DNA of 64,000 bases from Paenibacillus sp. XY044. Its GTDB lineage: Bacteria; Bacillota; Bacilli; Paenibacillales; Paenibacillaceae. A program made the position numbers and the translations under genes. Shown piece by piece: positions 8,425 through 16,707 of the stretch. The notes beneath the pieces are model-generated. The model ran no database searches. It was not told the origin of the DNA and saw only the letters and a list, made by a program, of their open reading frames with translations. The stretch spans positions 730,065 to 794,064 of the forward strand of contig NZ_NQMO01000001.1 in assembly GCF_002257645.1 (NCBI RefSeq). Reading direction: 5' to 3'. Numbering within the stretch: the first letter of the stretch is position 1; every line of letters begins with the position of its first letter.

Positions 8425-10280
8425 GTCGGGGATTCCCCTTGATGGTCCGGATCCTTCGGATTCAAGAAGGAGGTGCGGAATTTGATTTTATCCCACGGCA
8501 GACGGATGACCGAATTGACAAAATCCTTGAACTGGAAAGGAGAAACCGGCGCGAGATAAGACATTCCAAACGTCCGTAGGCGGGATACGTAGACCAGGAG
8601 CAGGATCAATCCGAGAATCAGGCCGTACATGCCCAGAAACGAGGAGATCATAAACAGGCCGAACCGGATGACGCTGATGATGGAGCTCAAGCTCTGGTTG
8701 ACCAGCGTCGCGCCGGTGACGGTCGTAATGGCGCCTATGACAACGGACGATGGCGAGACCAATCCCGCGCGGATGGAGGCGTCGCCGATGATAAGACCGC
8801 CGATAACGGTCAAGGTTTGGCCGATCGTGCTGGGCAGGCGGATGCCGGCCTCGCGGAAGATCTCAAACAGCAGGAGCAGCAAAAACAGCTCCATTTGGGC
8901 GGAGAAGGGCAGTCCCAGCCGGGTCACCGAAATCGTCGCCATCATTCGGTACGGAAGCTGGTCTTGGTGAAACGCGGTCAGGGCCACCCAAAATCCCGGC
9001 AATGCCACGGACAAAACGAGACTGAGCACGCGGATCAACCGCACGAAGGAGACGTAAATGTAATTAAAGTGGATGTCCTCCGGCGACTTCAGAAGCAGGG
9101 ACAGCGAGCCGGGTCCCGTTAGAACCATCGGATTGCCGTCCACGATGATGACGAATCTCCCGTTGATCAGCGAGCTAACCGCGTAATCCGGACGTCCCGT
9201 AAAATCGATCAGCGGCAGCAGGGAATACTTCGAGTCGGACAGCAGTTCCTCGAGCTGACTCGCCGTATACAATCCGTCTATGTCAATATTGGCCATCCGT
9301 TTTTTGACTTCCTCCAGAAGCTTGGGCGAAATGATGTCTTGAACGTAAAGGAGCGAAACGCGCGTCCGCGTCCGTCTGCCCATAATAAACGTTTCGTTGC
9401 AGAGCGTGGTGCTGCGGATCCGCTTGCGGATGAGCGCGACGTTCGTGCTGATATCCTCGGTAAAGCCGTCTTTCGGCCCTTTGACGGAAATTTCGGTGGT
9501 GGATTCCTCGGGCGTACGCTTGGGCATGTTGCTGATGTCCATCGTATACAGCTCATTGGTATGAGGGAGGAACAGGACGACGCTCCCCTGAAAGACCGCT
9601 TCTTCCACCTCGCTGCTGGGCGCGTTCGGCTTCAACAGGTTGAGGGGCAGCTTGCCGGAAAGAAGTTCGCCTTTTTTGGATGGAAGGCCGTCTTTCTCGT
9701 ACATGTCGTAGAGCTCCGGTAGAATGACTTTACCGATCAGCGACGATTCGCAAAGACCATCCGCAAAAACCAATACGATTTCCGAATATGGATTGGACTT
9801 GCTGAGCCGATGCATTTGGACCTTAATATCGGCGCTTTTGGAAAATAAATCATTCAGCTTACTGTAATTCCAAAGCGTCGGTTCATCCGAGGCGTTGTCA
9901 TCAGGATGGTCTGTTTGGGATTTGTTATCATCCGATTTACCCTGTTCGCCAGTTTTTTCATCGGTGTCTTCACTCTTGCGTTTACCTTTGCCATGCTTTG
10001 TATTTTCATCGTTTTTTTTATCCCTGTCACGCTCGGAACCGCTGTTTCCCCCGTTGTCATCTTCGTTGTCGGCAAGCGGTGCGCCATTTTCCTGGCCCGC
10101 TTCTTCTGAAGCTTGGTCTTCCGAAGAATTGTCGCGGCGGTTATCTTGATCCTCACTTTTTTCACGCTTTTGGCTATGCTTTCCAATGTTTTCGTCATGC
10201 GAATGACCTCCTGATTTCTGGTCATCCGCTGTTTCATGGCCCCCTTGGGGCAGGTCATTTTTATGTTCAATATCCGTCAT
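8421..10280 (-). CDS. Spore germination protein, GerA family A subunit, with long disordered N-terminus
   Basis: Membrane A subunit of a germinant receptor, now thought to form an oligomeric ion channel. The start at 10280 is set by a four-base ATGA overlap with the upstream B-subunit gene and gives 619 residues; the frame stays open further upstream but has no support. Residues 1 to about 134 are extremely hydrophilic and low complexity, rich in D, E, K, S, N and G. The conserved domain follows from about 136 (LWNYSKLNDLF), with PFSAQMELFLLLLLFE and the membrane region SIRAGLVSPSSVVIGA. Most GerA-type subunits are 480-540 residues, so the extra N-terminus is notable; B. cereus GerIA also has a long N-terminal extension. 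It is coupled at both ends to its neighbours. Confidence 0.93.
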   Translation of the reverse strand: MTDIEHKNDLPQGGHETADDQKSGGHSHDENIGKHSQKREKSEDQDNRRDNSSEDQASEEAGQENGAPLADNEDDNGGNSGSERDRDKKNDENTKHGKGKRKSEDTDEKTGEQGKSDDNKSQTDHPDDNASDEPTLWNYSKLNDLFSKSADIKVQMHRLSKSNPYSEIVLVFADGLCESSLIGKVILPELYDMYEKDGLPSKKGELLSGKLPLNLLKPNAPSSEVEEAVFQGSVVLFLPHTNELYTMDISNMPKRTPEESTTEISVKGPKDGFTEDISTNVALIRKRIRSTTLCNETFIMGRRTRTRVSLLYVQDIISPKLLEEVKKRMANIDIDGLYTASQLEELLSDSKYSLLPLIDFTGRPDYAVSSLINGRFVIIVDGNPMVLTGPGSLSLLLKSPEDIHFNYIYVSFVRLIRVLSLVLSVALPGFWVALTAFHQDQLPYRMMATISVTRLGLPFSAQMELFLLLLLFEIFREAGIRLPSTIGQTLTVIGGLIIGDASIRAGLVSPSSVVIGAITTVTGATLVNQSLSSIISVIRFGLFMISSFLGMYGLILGLILLLVYVSRLRTFGMSYLAPVSPFQFKDFVNSVIRLPWDKIKFRTSFLNPKDPDHQGESPT

Positions 10281-11380
10281 GTCGTACGCTCCCTTCTTTT
10301 GTCCGGAATGAAGGAGATGCCAACGCACATCAGGGAATACGCGATTCCCAAGACCAGGGACGCCGGAAAATATATCCGGTACATCATGTTGTAGAAATCC
10401 TGCTGACTGTACGGAAACATGCACAGCACGATGTAACTGAATGTAAGGGCGATAATAAATCTGCCCCGCATCGTTTGGCTGGAGAAAGGCATGATGTCCG
10501 CAAGCAGAAACAAGGATAGGCTAATCCGTACGGTTGACCCGGCAAGCCACTGATACACCGACAGAAAGTCCACATGCTCCACATAATCGCCGATTTTGAC
10601 CAGCCGCCACTGCTCATAAGGGGACGTGGCCTGCTTGGCCGCTTCAATCGGCCCGAACTCGGTGATGGCCCCGATGACGGGTCCCAGCGTAATCCATACC
10701 ATCAGCAGCGCGAACACGATCATATGCCAAGGCTTCACATTAGACCGGATCCGATGCTGCATCGCCACGATGACGACCAGTTCGATGAACGCGCCCCCAG
10801 CATATACCGTCCCATGAACAGGCGGCACCCACCCATGCTCCATCAGGGGGAACAGCAACTTGTAATTTTTGTGCGCCGAATTGGCGACCGAGACAAAAAT
10901 CCCCAGGACGACGACAATGGGCAGCAAGACGCCTGCCCCGATGGCCATGGAGCGCAAACCGGTTTTTGCCATATACAGGCAAACAAGCGCCAGTATGGTG
11001 ACCAGCACCAGCTTCGGCGTGGCCGGCAGGTAATTCGTGATGGTCCAGGTGGAGGTATGAAGCAGCGTAAGGCCTCCCATCAGGTACAAATACAGGCACA
11101 GTGGGACCATGAGAACCCAGGAAATCCATGGTTTGGTTCGATCGGCAAGCCAGGGCTGCAGCTTGCGGTTTCCCGATCTCTTCATGAATATGACGAGCAG
11201 CAGTGACCAGGGCAAGTAAAAGACCGCAGCCATGAGGACGGAAACCCAGGCATCTCTGCCGGCTGCGTCCAGAATCATGGGGTTGACGATGACGTGACTG
11301 GTCAGCCCGTTCATCAGCATGAGGATCAGGCAGATACGTGAGAAACCCATTCGATTGACAGAACTCATCGCACTTATCAC
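10277..11380 (-). CDS. Spore germination protein, GerAB family (B subunit)
   Basis: APC-superfamily B subunit that binds the germinant, usually an amino acid. It has about ten hydrophobic segments across 367 residues, beginning FSRICLILMLMNGLTSHVIVNPM and ending with a basic tail DKRRERTT. The start is either GTG 11380 or ATG 11368; neither has a strong ribosome site. It is first in the operon, giving the order B-A-C rather than the more familiar A-B-C or A-C-B. A candidate sigma-G promoter lies about 35 bases upstream. Confidence 0.92.
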   Translation of the reverse strand: MISAMSSVNRMGFSRICLILMLMNGLTSHVIVNPMILDAAGRDAWVSVLMAAVFYLPWSLLLVIFMKRSGNRKLQPWLADRTKPWISWVLMVPLCLYLYLMGGLTLLHTSTWTITNYLPATPKLVLVTILALVCLYMAKTGLRSMAIGAGVLLPIVVVLGIFVSVANSAHKNYKLLFPLMEHGWVPPVHGTVYAGGAFIELVVIVAMQHRIRSNVKPWHMIVFALLMVWITLGPVIGAITEFGPIEAAKQATSPYEQWRLVKIGDYVEHVDFLSVYQWLAGSTVRISLSLFLLADIMPFSSQTMRGRFIIALTFSYIVLCMFPYSQQDFYNMMYRIYFPASLVLGIAYSLMCVGISFIPDKRRERTT

Positions 11381-11414
11381 TCTATTCCGGTTAGGCTTTG
11401 GTTTAGATAAAGGA

Positions 11415-11444
11415 TAGTATGGTAAAGAACGGTGGATTTTATGT
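11415..11444 (-). promoter_or_regulatory. Candidate sigma-G promoter of the germination operon
   Basis: On the minus strand a CATACTA -10 (11421-11415) lies 18 bases after an ACATA -35 (11444-11440). The -10 is an exact match to the forespore sigma-G/sigma-F type and the -35 matches four of five. Placement just upstream of a ger operon, a known sigma-G target class, supports it. Confidence 0.6.
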
Positions 11445-11456
11445 AATTACATAGAT

Positions 11457-11530
11457 TGAACTAAAGATTTGCATTGAACTTCCTGTTGTAAGGCCCTATA
11501 GAGGCCTATAACATTCATTTCTTTAGTTCA
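11457..11530. repeat. Nested inverted repeat
   Basis: Outer arms TGAACTAAAGA (11457-11467) and TCTTTAGTTCA (11520-11530) are perfect. An inner pair, TGTTGTAAGGCC (11484-11495) and GGCCTATAACA (11503-11513), pairs almost fully around a short loop. There is no T-run on either side, so it is not a normal terminator. The rest of the 11445-11704 gap shows no gene I can support. Confidence 0.5.
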
Positions 11531-11704
11531 TTCTATTTACATCAATATTTTCAGAAGATTGTGTTGGAGTAGAAGGAGGAGTACCGCTGACGTTTATTCT
11601 TTTGAATGGATCAAGGATGCGGATTTTCATTCGGAGTTGAAAAAAAATGTCGATCTCAATCTGGGAAATTTTGGGATTCGGAAGGACCATAAGGAGATAC
11701 GGAC

Positions 11705-11734
11705 AAAAAAGCCCGCGCCGATGCCGGCACGGGC
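11705..11734 (-). terminator. Terminator of aspA
   Basis: On the minus strand GCCCGTGCCG, loop GCAT, CGGCGCGGGC is followed by TTTTTT. Confidence 0.88.
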
Positions 11735-11751
11735 CTATTCCCAAAAAGATT

Positions 11752-13161
11752 CTATTCCTTCTGCAGCAGCGCTTCTCCCGCAATGCCCGGATTGGTCATT
11801 TGGTATGGATCGAGGATGATGTTCAGCTCCTCTTCCGTGAGCACATTGTACAGCAGGCACAGCTCCCGGACCGATTTGCCGGTCGTGATCGCTTCCCGCG
11901 CGATGCGAGAGACGACTTCATAGCCAAGGTGCGGATTCAGTGCCGTAATGATACCGACGCTGTTCTCGACATATTCCCTGCACCGCTCCACATTGGCCTG
12001 GATGCCCTCGATGCAGTGCTCGCGGAACACCCGGAAGCCTTGATTCATAATTTCCAGCGATTGCAGCAGGTTGTAAACGAGTACCGGCTCCATGACGTTC
12101 AGCTCCAGCTGGCCGGCTTCGGATGCCAGACAGATCGTATGGTCGTTGCCGATGACCTGAAACGCGATCTGGTTGATGACTTCGCACATGACCGGATTGA
12201 CTTTACCCGGCATAATGGAGGAACCCGGCTGCCGCGAAGGAAGGGTCAGCTCCCCAAGCCCGGCGCGGGGGCCCGAAGCCATCAGACGAATATCGTTGGC
12301 GACTTTCGACATGTTCATCATGCAGATTTTTAAAGAGGCGGACACTTCGGTATAGGCATCCGTATTCTGGGTGGCATCGACCAGATGCTCGGCGGCCTGG
12401 ACCGGGAAGCCGCTCAGCTCCGCCAGGATTTCAGCCACGCGTTTGATGTAGGTCAGATCGGCATTGAGACCCGTTCCGACCGCCGTGGCGCCCATGTTGA
12501 TATGGAGAAGGTTGTTCTTTGTTGCTTTCACGCGGTTAATGTCGCGCTCCAGCACGCGGGCATATGCCTGGAACTCCTGTCCCAGACGGATCGGGACGGC
12601 GTCCTGCAGGTGGGTTCGGCCCATCTTGATCACCGCGTCAAATTCGTCGGCTTTATTGACGAAGGCCTGATGCAGTTCGGTCATGGTGGCTACGAGCTTG
12701 TCAATCATCGTCAGCGTCGCCAGATGGACTGCGGTCGGGAACGAATCGTTGGTCGATTGGGCCATGTTGACATGGTTGTTCGGGCTGATGTCGGCGTAGC
12801 TTCCTTTTTCTTTGCCGATCAATTCCAAAGCGCGATTCGCGATCACTTCGTTCGTATTCATATTTATTGACGTACCGGCGCCTCCCTGGATCGGATCCAC
12901 GATAAAATGCTCCAGCCATTGGCCGGCGATGATCTCATCCGCGGCTTGTACGATCGCTTCGCCTTTGGCGGGAAGCAGCCGCTTGATTTCCATATTGGCC
13001 ATAGCGGCAGCCTTTTTGACCATGGCCATCGACCGGATCAGTTCGGGATGGAGACGTTGTCCGGTAATCGGGAAATTTTCCTTGGCGCGCAGGGTCTGAA
13101 CGCCGTAGTAAACTTCATCGGGTACTTCTTTCGTGCCTAGAAAATCTTTTTCCAATCTCAT
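11752..13161 (-). CDS. aspA: Aspartate ammonia-lyase (aspartase)
   Basis: Reversibly deaminates L-aspartate to fumarate and ammonia in the cytoplasm. The superfamily signature GSSIMPGKVNPV is intact (the mobile loop with the catalytic Ser), with the N-terminal EKDFLGTKEVPDEVYYGVQT and THLQDAVPIRLGQEF motifs also typical; GAGTSINMNTNEV marks the substrate site. The start at ATG 13161 follows GGAGG by ten bases; a TTG at 13170 lies too close to that site. This gives 469 residues, as expected. Fumarase shares the fold, but the motif set and the N-terminus favour aspartase. It is a single-gene unit with its own terminator and is not paired with an asparaginase gene as in B. subtilis ansAB. Confidence 0.93.
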   Translation of the reverse strand: MRLEKDFLGTKEVPDEVYYGVQTLRAKENFPITGQRLHPELIRSMAMVKKAAAMANMEIKRLLPAKGEAIVQAADEIIAGQWLEHFIVDPIQGGAGTSINMNTNEVIANRALELIGKEKGSYADISPNNHVNMAQSTNDSFPTAVHLATLTMIDKLVATMTELHQAFVNKADEFDAVIKMGRTHLQDAVPIRLGQEFQAYARVLERDINRVKATKNNLLHINMGATAVGTGLNADLTYIKRVAEILAELSGFPVQAAEHLVDATQNTDAYTEVSASLKICMMNMSKVANDIRLMASGPRAGLGELTLPSRQPGSSIMPGKVNPVMCEVINQIAFQVIGNDHTICLASEAGQLELNVMEPVLVYNLLQSLEIMNQGFRVFREHCIEGIQANVERCREYVENSVGIITALNPHLGYEVVSRIAREAITTGKSVRELCLLYNVLTEEELNIILDPYQMTNPGIAGEALLQKE

Positions 13162-13419
13162 GAAAATCAATCCTCCGGGTATCTATACTGGATAAGTCAA
13201 TGAGCCGCATGTAAACGCTGTGATATGTCGGACTCGCTATCATTATACGCTGGTTGTCCTGGAATTTGCTAGTTCATTGTCAACGAGGAGTGTAAAGATC
13301 ATTCATTTGTCCACTGAAAAAGGACGGTTGTCAGCGATGGGACCGTCTTCATTAACTTGCCTGGAGTCCCGACATTATGCCCCGTCCCATCAAGGTTGGG
13401 TACTGCCGGCGTCACTAAG

Positions 13420-13456
13420 CAAAAAGCCTGGATATGCAATAAAGCATATCCAGGCT
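13420..13456 (-). terminator. Terminator of fabV
   Basis: A perfect 13-base stem AGCCTGGATATGC / GCATATCCAGGCT with a six-base loop is followed on the minus strand by TTTTTG. The rest of the gap to aspA (13171-13419) shows no gene. Confidence 0.88.
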
Positions 13457-13481
13457 GCTTGAGCTAAGGCGTAAATTTGCG

Positions 13482-14672
13482 TTAAACGGAATGCGGAACT
13501 TTCACGTCAGGATTCACGTCAGCTTCATAATCGACGCCGTCGGTCTCAAACCCGAACAGCTGGAAGAACTCGCGGCGGTATCCTTGAAGATCGGTCAAAT
13601 CATAGATGTTGTCTGATGTAATGCTGTTCCAAATTTCGGAGACTTCTGCCTGCACATCCTCGCGAAGCTCCCAGTCGTCAATGCGAATTCTGCGCACTTC
13701 ATCAACGGGTATTTCGCCGCCGGTATACAACCGGTCGGTAAACAGGCGGTAAGCCTGCTCGATGCATCCTTCGTGGATGCCTTTTTCTTTCATGACCTTG
13801 TACAAAGCGGAGATATACAGCGGCACGACCGGGATCGCCGAACTGGATTGGGTCACCAGCCCCTTGCTGACAACGACATAAGCATGTCCGTTTCTGGCCG
13901 CCAGCTGGTCGTTCAGCTTCAGCGCAGTGGCTTCCAGGTGATCCTTGGCTTTGCCAATGGAGCCTTCCCGGTACACGGCCTGGGTGATGTCCGAACCGAT
14001 GTAGGAGAAGGAAATGGTGACGGCTCCGTCGGCGAGCACCCCGCCCTGCTCCAGTGCATCGATCCACAACTGCCAATCGTCCCCGCCCATCACGGCAACC
14101 GTGCCGCGGATATCTTCTTCCGTAGCGGGTTCAATGGTCACTTCGCTGATTTCACCTGTGTGGAAATTGACGGTTTTATTCGTATAAGGCTTGCCCAGCG
14201 GTTTGAGGGTCGAATTGTACACTTCGCCGGTAATCGGATCGGTTCTGCGGGCGGATGCCACGCTGTATACGACCAGATCAACCTGACCAAGCTCGGAGCG
14301 GATCAATTCCACCGTCTGATCCTTGGTCTCTGCCGAGAAAGCGTCCCCGGTCACGCTGAAGGACTTAAGTCCGGCCTCTTCAGCGGCTTGTTCAAATGCG
14401 GCGGAATTGTACCAACCGGCGGAAGCGGTCCGTTTCTCGGAACCGCTGCTGGGGCGGTATACGCCTACGGTATTGGCTCCGGCTCCGAACGCAGCCGTGA
14501 TGCGCGCCGCTAATCCGTAGCCGGTCGATGCGCCGATCACGAGCACGTTTTTCGGTCCTTGGATGGCCGGCTTGGATTTGACGTAATCGATTTGGGACTG
14601 GACTTGCGCCGCGCATCCGACAGGATGTGCCGTCGTGCAGATAAAGCCCCGGGTTCTTGGTTTGATGATCAT
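13482..14672 (-). CDS. fabV: Trans-2-enoyl-ACP/CoA reductase (NADH), FabV/Ter family
   Basis: Reduces the trans-2 double bond of enoyl-ACP or enoyl-CoA with NADH. The 396-residue length matches the family, which is much larger than FabI. The N-terminus IIKPRTRGFICTTAHPVGC, the nucleotide loop GASTGYG (G47-G53) and the catalytic Y-x8-K pattern in YREGSIGKAK are all present. FabV enzymes are characteristically insensitive to triclosan. It stands alone, away from fab genes, so it may act either in fatty acid synthesis or as a Ter-like enzyme in redox balance; sequence alone does not decide. No strong Shine-Dalgarno is evident beyond a run ending AGAGAGGATAATC. Confidence 0.93.
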   Translation of the reverse strand: MIIKPRTRGFICTTAHPVGCAAQVQSQIDYVKSKPAIQGPKNVLVIGASTGYGLAARITAAFGAGANTVGVYRPSSGSEKRTASAGWYNSAAFEQAAEEAGLKSFSVTGDAFSAETKDQTVELIRSELGQVDLVVYSVASARRTDPITGEVYNSTLKPLGKPYTNKTVNFHTGEISEVTIEPATEEDIRGTVAVMGGDDWQLWIDALEQGGVLADGAVTISFSYIGSDITQAVYREGSIGKAKDHLEATALKLNDQLAARNGHAYVVVSKGLVTQSSSAIPVVPLYISALYKVMKEKGIHEGCIEQAYRLFTDRLYTGGEIPVDEVRRIRIDDWELREDVQAEVSEIWNSITSDNIYDLTDLQGYRREFFQLFGFETDGVDYEADVNPDVKVPHSV

Positions 14673-14845
14673 GTGAATGATTATCCTCTCTTTGTTAAGT
14701 TAAGTATCGTTTGTTTGGAGTCAGGTTTATGTATCCCTTACAACAGTCATGAGGAAACTCCTTTAATGATATTATATCTAAAAACCGAAATACAAGGGTT
14801 TAAGCGCTGAATGGTAAAAGCGGGGGATTCGGAATGCTCAATTAT

Positions 14846-14875
14846 TTGACAATGAGAATCATTATCAAGTAAGAT
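14846..14875 (+). promoter_or_regulatory. Promoter overlapped by a Fur box
   Basis: TTGACA (14846-14851) and TAAGAT (14870-14875) are 18 bases apart. The interval 14848-14866, GACAATGAGAATCATTATC, matches the 19-bp Fur consensus at 17 positions and covers most of the promoter. Iron-replete repression of the next gene is the natural reading. The remaining leader to 14972 shows nothing else. Confidence 0.85.
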
Positions 14876-14972
14876 GAATACAGTTCAGGAATCACGGAGC
14901 CGACATGAGGCGATGATTCCGCAGAAATACATCAATCATCAATCATATATTCATTGACGGGAGGAATAACGA

Positions 14973-15305
14973 ATGTTTGTCCAATTAAGAACGATGGCCG
15001 TGCAAAAAGGGTACAGTGAGCAGGTTGCCGCCAGATTCACCAAGGACGGCCCGATGGACGAGATGAACGGATTGATCGACAGAACCGTTATGGTCAATAC
15101 CCGAGGAAGAGAGCAGGACGAAGTCGTCGTCATGATCCGCTGGGAGTCCCAGGAAGATTGGAAAAATTGGGAGAAAAGCGACGCTCATCTTCAAGGTCAT
15201 CGCGACAAGAAGGGCCAGGAGCCGCCAGCCTATATGATCAGCACCACCGTCAAAATGTATGAAGTGCAGGCCGTGAAGCCGGGCAAGGCCTCCAGCACGC
15301 ATTAA
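14973..15305 (+). CDS. IsdG/HmoA-like antibiotic biosynthesis monooxygenase (probable heme-degrading)
   Basis: A 110-residue ABM-fold dimer-type protein. The heme-pocket Trp and proximal-type His of IsdG enzymes appear conserved in NWEKSDAHLQGH, and the domain runs from FVQLRTMAVQKG to TVKMYEV. The distal Asn of S. aureus IsdG (N7) aligns with Arg or Leu here, so activity could differ. A GGGAGG ribosome site precedes the ATG. The upstream Fur box makes release of iron from heme the most likely job; a general ABM oxygenase is the alternative. A monocistronic unit with a terminator at 15320-15350. Confidence 0.8.
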   Translation: MFVQLRTMAVQKGYSEQVAARFTKDGPMDEMNGLIDRTVMVNTRGREQDEVVVMIRWESQEDWKNWEKSDAHLQGHRDKKGQEPPAYMISTTVKMYEVQAVKPGKASSTH

Positions 15306-15319
15306 CATCGCGATCAAGT

Positions 15320-15350
15320 AAATAACCGCCCCCAGGGGCGGTTATTTTTT
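15320..15350. terminator. Terminator between the monooxygenase and MFS gene
   Basis: AAATAACCGCCCC pairs with GGGGCGGTTATTT and is followed by TTTTTG. It serves the plus-strand gene and, by its A-run, possibly the convergent one. Confidence 0.85.
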
Positions 15351-15365
15351 GTGGTCTCATAAACA

Positions 15366-16547
15366 TTAAATGGCGTCGTCGCCGGCCTGCCCTGTAGATG
15401 CAGCGGGGTTTCTACGCCCATAAATCCGATACAGCACGATCCCGAACAGCGTTCCAGCCAGCGACATACCGGAAATCGTCAGAAACATCGTCCGCCCGCC
15501 GAATGCCTCATACAGCGCGCCGCCTGCAAAGGAAGCGATGATCCCGGAAACCCCGAAGAACAGCAGCGCAAGCACCGTCTGGCCGGTTGCCCGCCATTCG
15601 ACGGGAACGATGCGGTACAGGTACTGAATGGCGGCGGAATAGAAGACCGGAAAGGTGAGCAGCTGCAGCAGCTGCAGATAGGCGAGAAGATGCGGGTCTT
15701 CGATCCAGGCCGACACGAAAAAGCGCACAAAATAAAACATTCCCGAAAAGGCGATCAGCATCAGCTCGCTGCCTTTGCGCAGCCACCAGAAGCTCAAGGC
15801 GAATACGACGATCTCGCTGCCCGCGGCAAGAAACCAGGCTTGTCCCACCAGGCTGGCCGTTCCGCCCAGTTCCTTGATATAGACACCCAAATATGTATCG
15901 TTCATTCGGGCGGGGATGGAGCTGATAAAGACCAGAATCAGAAAAAGCAATGTTTCTTTGCTGCTGAGAAAATGCTTCAGGCTGGACAGGGTAACCGGTT
16001 TGCCCGCCACCGGAGCATCCGGCATGAACAGCGTAATGACAAAGCTAACCAGCCCGATTGCCGCAAACAAATACGCCAGGCTGTGCGCGCCGTACGAAGT
16101 CATAACATAGCCTGCTAACAACGACATTACTGCGTATCCGAGCGCCCCGTAGGTCCGAAGCGAGCCGTAGCTGATTCCCGCCGATTCGGCGACGCGGAAG
16201 TTCAGGCTCTCCGTCAGCGGATCGACAGGCATAAGAAAAAAGTAGGTCAGCATGGCAAACAGGATGATCAGGCTGTAGATGCCGGTATGGTACAGGAAAT
16301 AGCCGGTAATGACAGCACAGACTAGGAGGAGCAGCAGCACTTTCCGGATCGTTTTGATCCGGTCGCTGATCATGCCCCACAGCGGCTGGGCCACAATCGT
16401 GATAAAGCCGCCCGTCCCAACGATAAAGCCGATCTGGGTAGGCGTTAGCCCCTGCTCATCGAAATAAACGGGAAGAAACGGAATGAAGATGGCCAGCAGG
16501 GCAAAGAACAGAAAATTAAACGCTTTAACAGGAGCGGAAGTTCTCAT
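15366..16547 (-). CDS. MFS transporter, PPP/HcaT-like (MFS_1_like)
   Basis: A 393-residue, twelve-helix major facilitator. The opening AFNFLFFALLAIFIPFLPVYF and the loop 2-3 motif GMISDRIKTIRK are typical of the PPP/HcaT and nucleoside-symporter-like branch. Known relatives move phenylpropionate or nucleosides, but the substrate here cannot be read from sequence. The ribosome site is weak (GAGGG thirteen bases before the ATG). It is convergent with the IsdG-like gene and divergent from exoA, so it is probably expressed alone. Confidence 0.82.
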   Translation of the reverse strand: MRTSAPVKAFNFLFFALLAIFIPFLPVYFDEQGLTPTQIGFIVGTGGFITIVAQPLWGMISDRIKTIRKVLLLLLVCAVITGYFLYHTGIYSLIILFAMLTYFFLMPVDPLTESLNFRVAESAGISYGSLRTYGALGYAVMSLLAGYVMTSYGAHSLAYLFAAIGLVSFVITLFMPDAPVAGKPVTLSSLKHFLSSKETLLFLILVFISSIPARMNDTYLGVYIKELGGTASLVGQAWFLAAGSEIVVFALSFWWLRKGSELMLIAFSGMFYFVRFFVSAWIEDPHLLAYLQLLQLLTFPVFYSAAIQYLYRIVPVEWRATGQTVLALLFFGVSGIIASFAGGALYEAFGGRTMFLTISGMSLAGTLFGIVLYRIYGRRNPAASTGQAGDDAI

Positions 16548-16707
16548 CGGTACAATAAATCCCTCACGTCATCATGGAAATTAGTTGAATTGCGTTAGGA
16601 CATTGTACCATGAATCTACCATTAACTAAATCACCGATTTGTCACGGAAGGGGCAGGCGTAGTATGGTAGACTAGAGTAATAGATTTCAAAAACAGCGGG
16701 GGAAATC

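Noticed and set aside
10281..10424. Upstream extension of the germination A-subunit frame (48 extra residues)
   Set aside because: It overlaps the B-subunit gene and has no ribosome site; the ATGA junction at 10280-10277 gives the natural start.
11523..11783. Minus-strand frame of 86 codons between aspA and the ger operon
   Set aside because: It runs through the aspA terminator hairpin and the end of aspA, and lacks a ribosome site.
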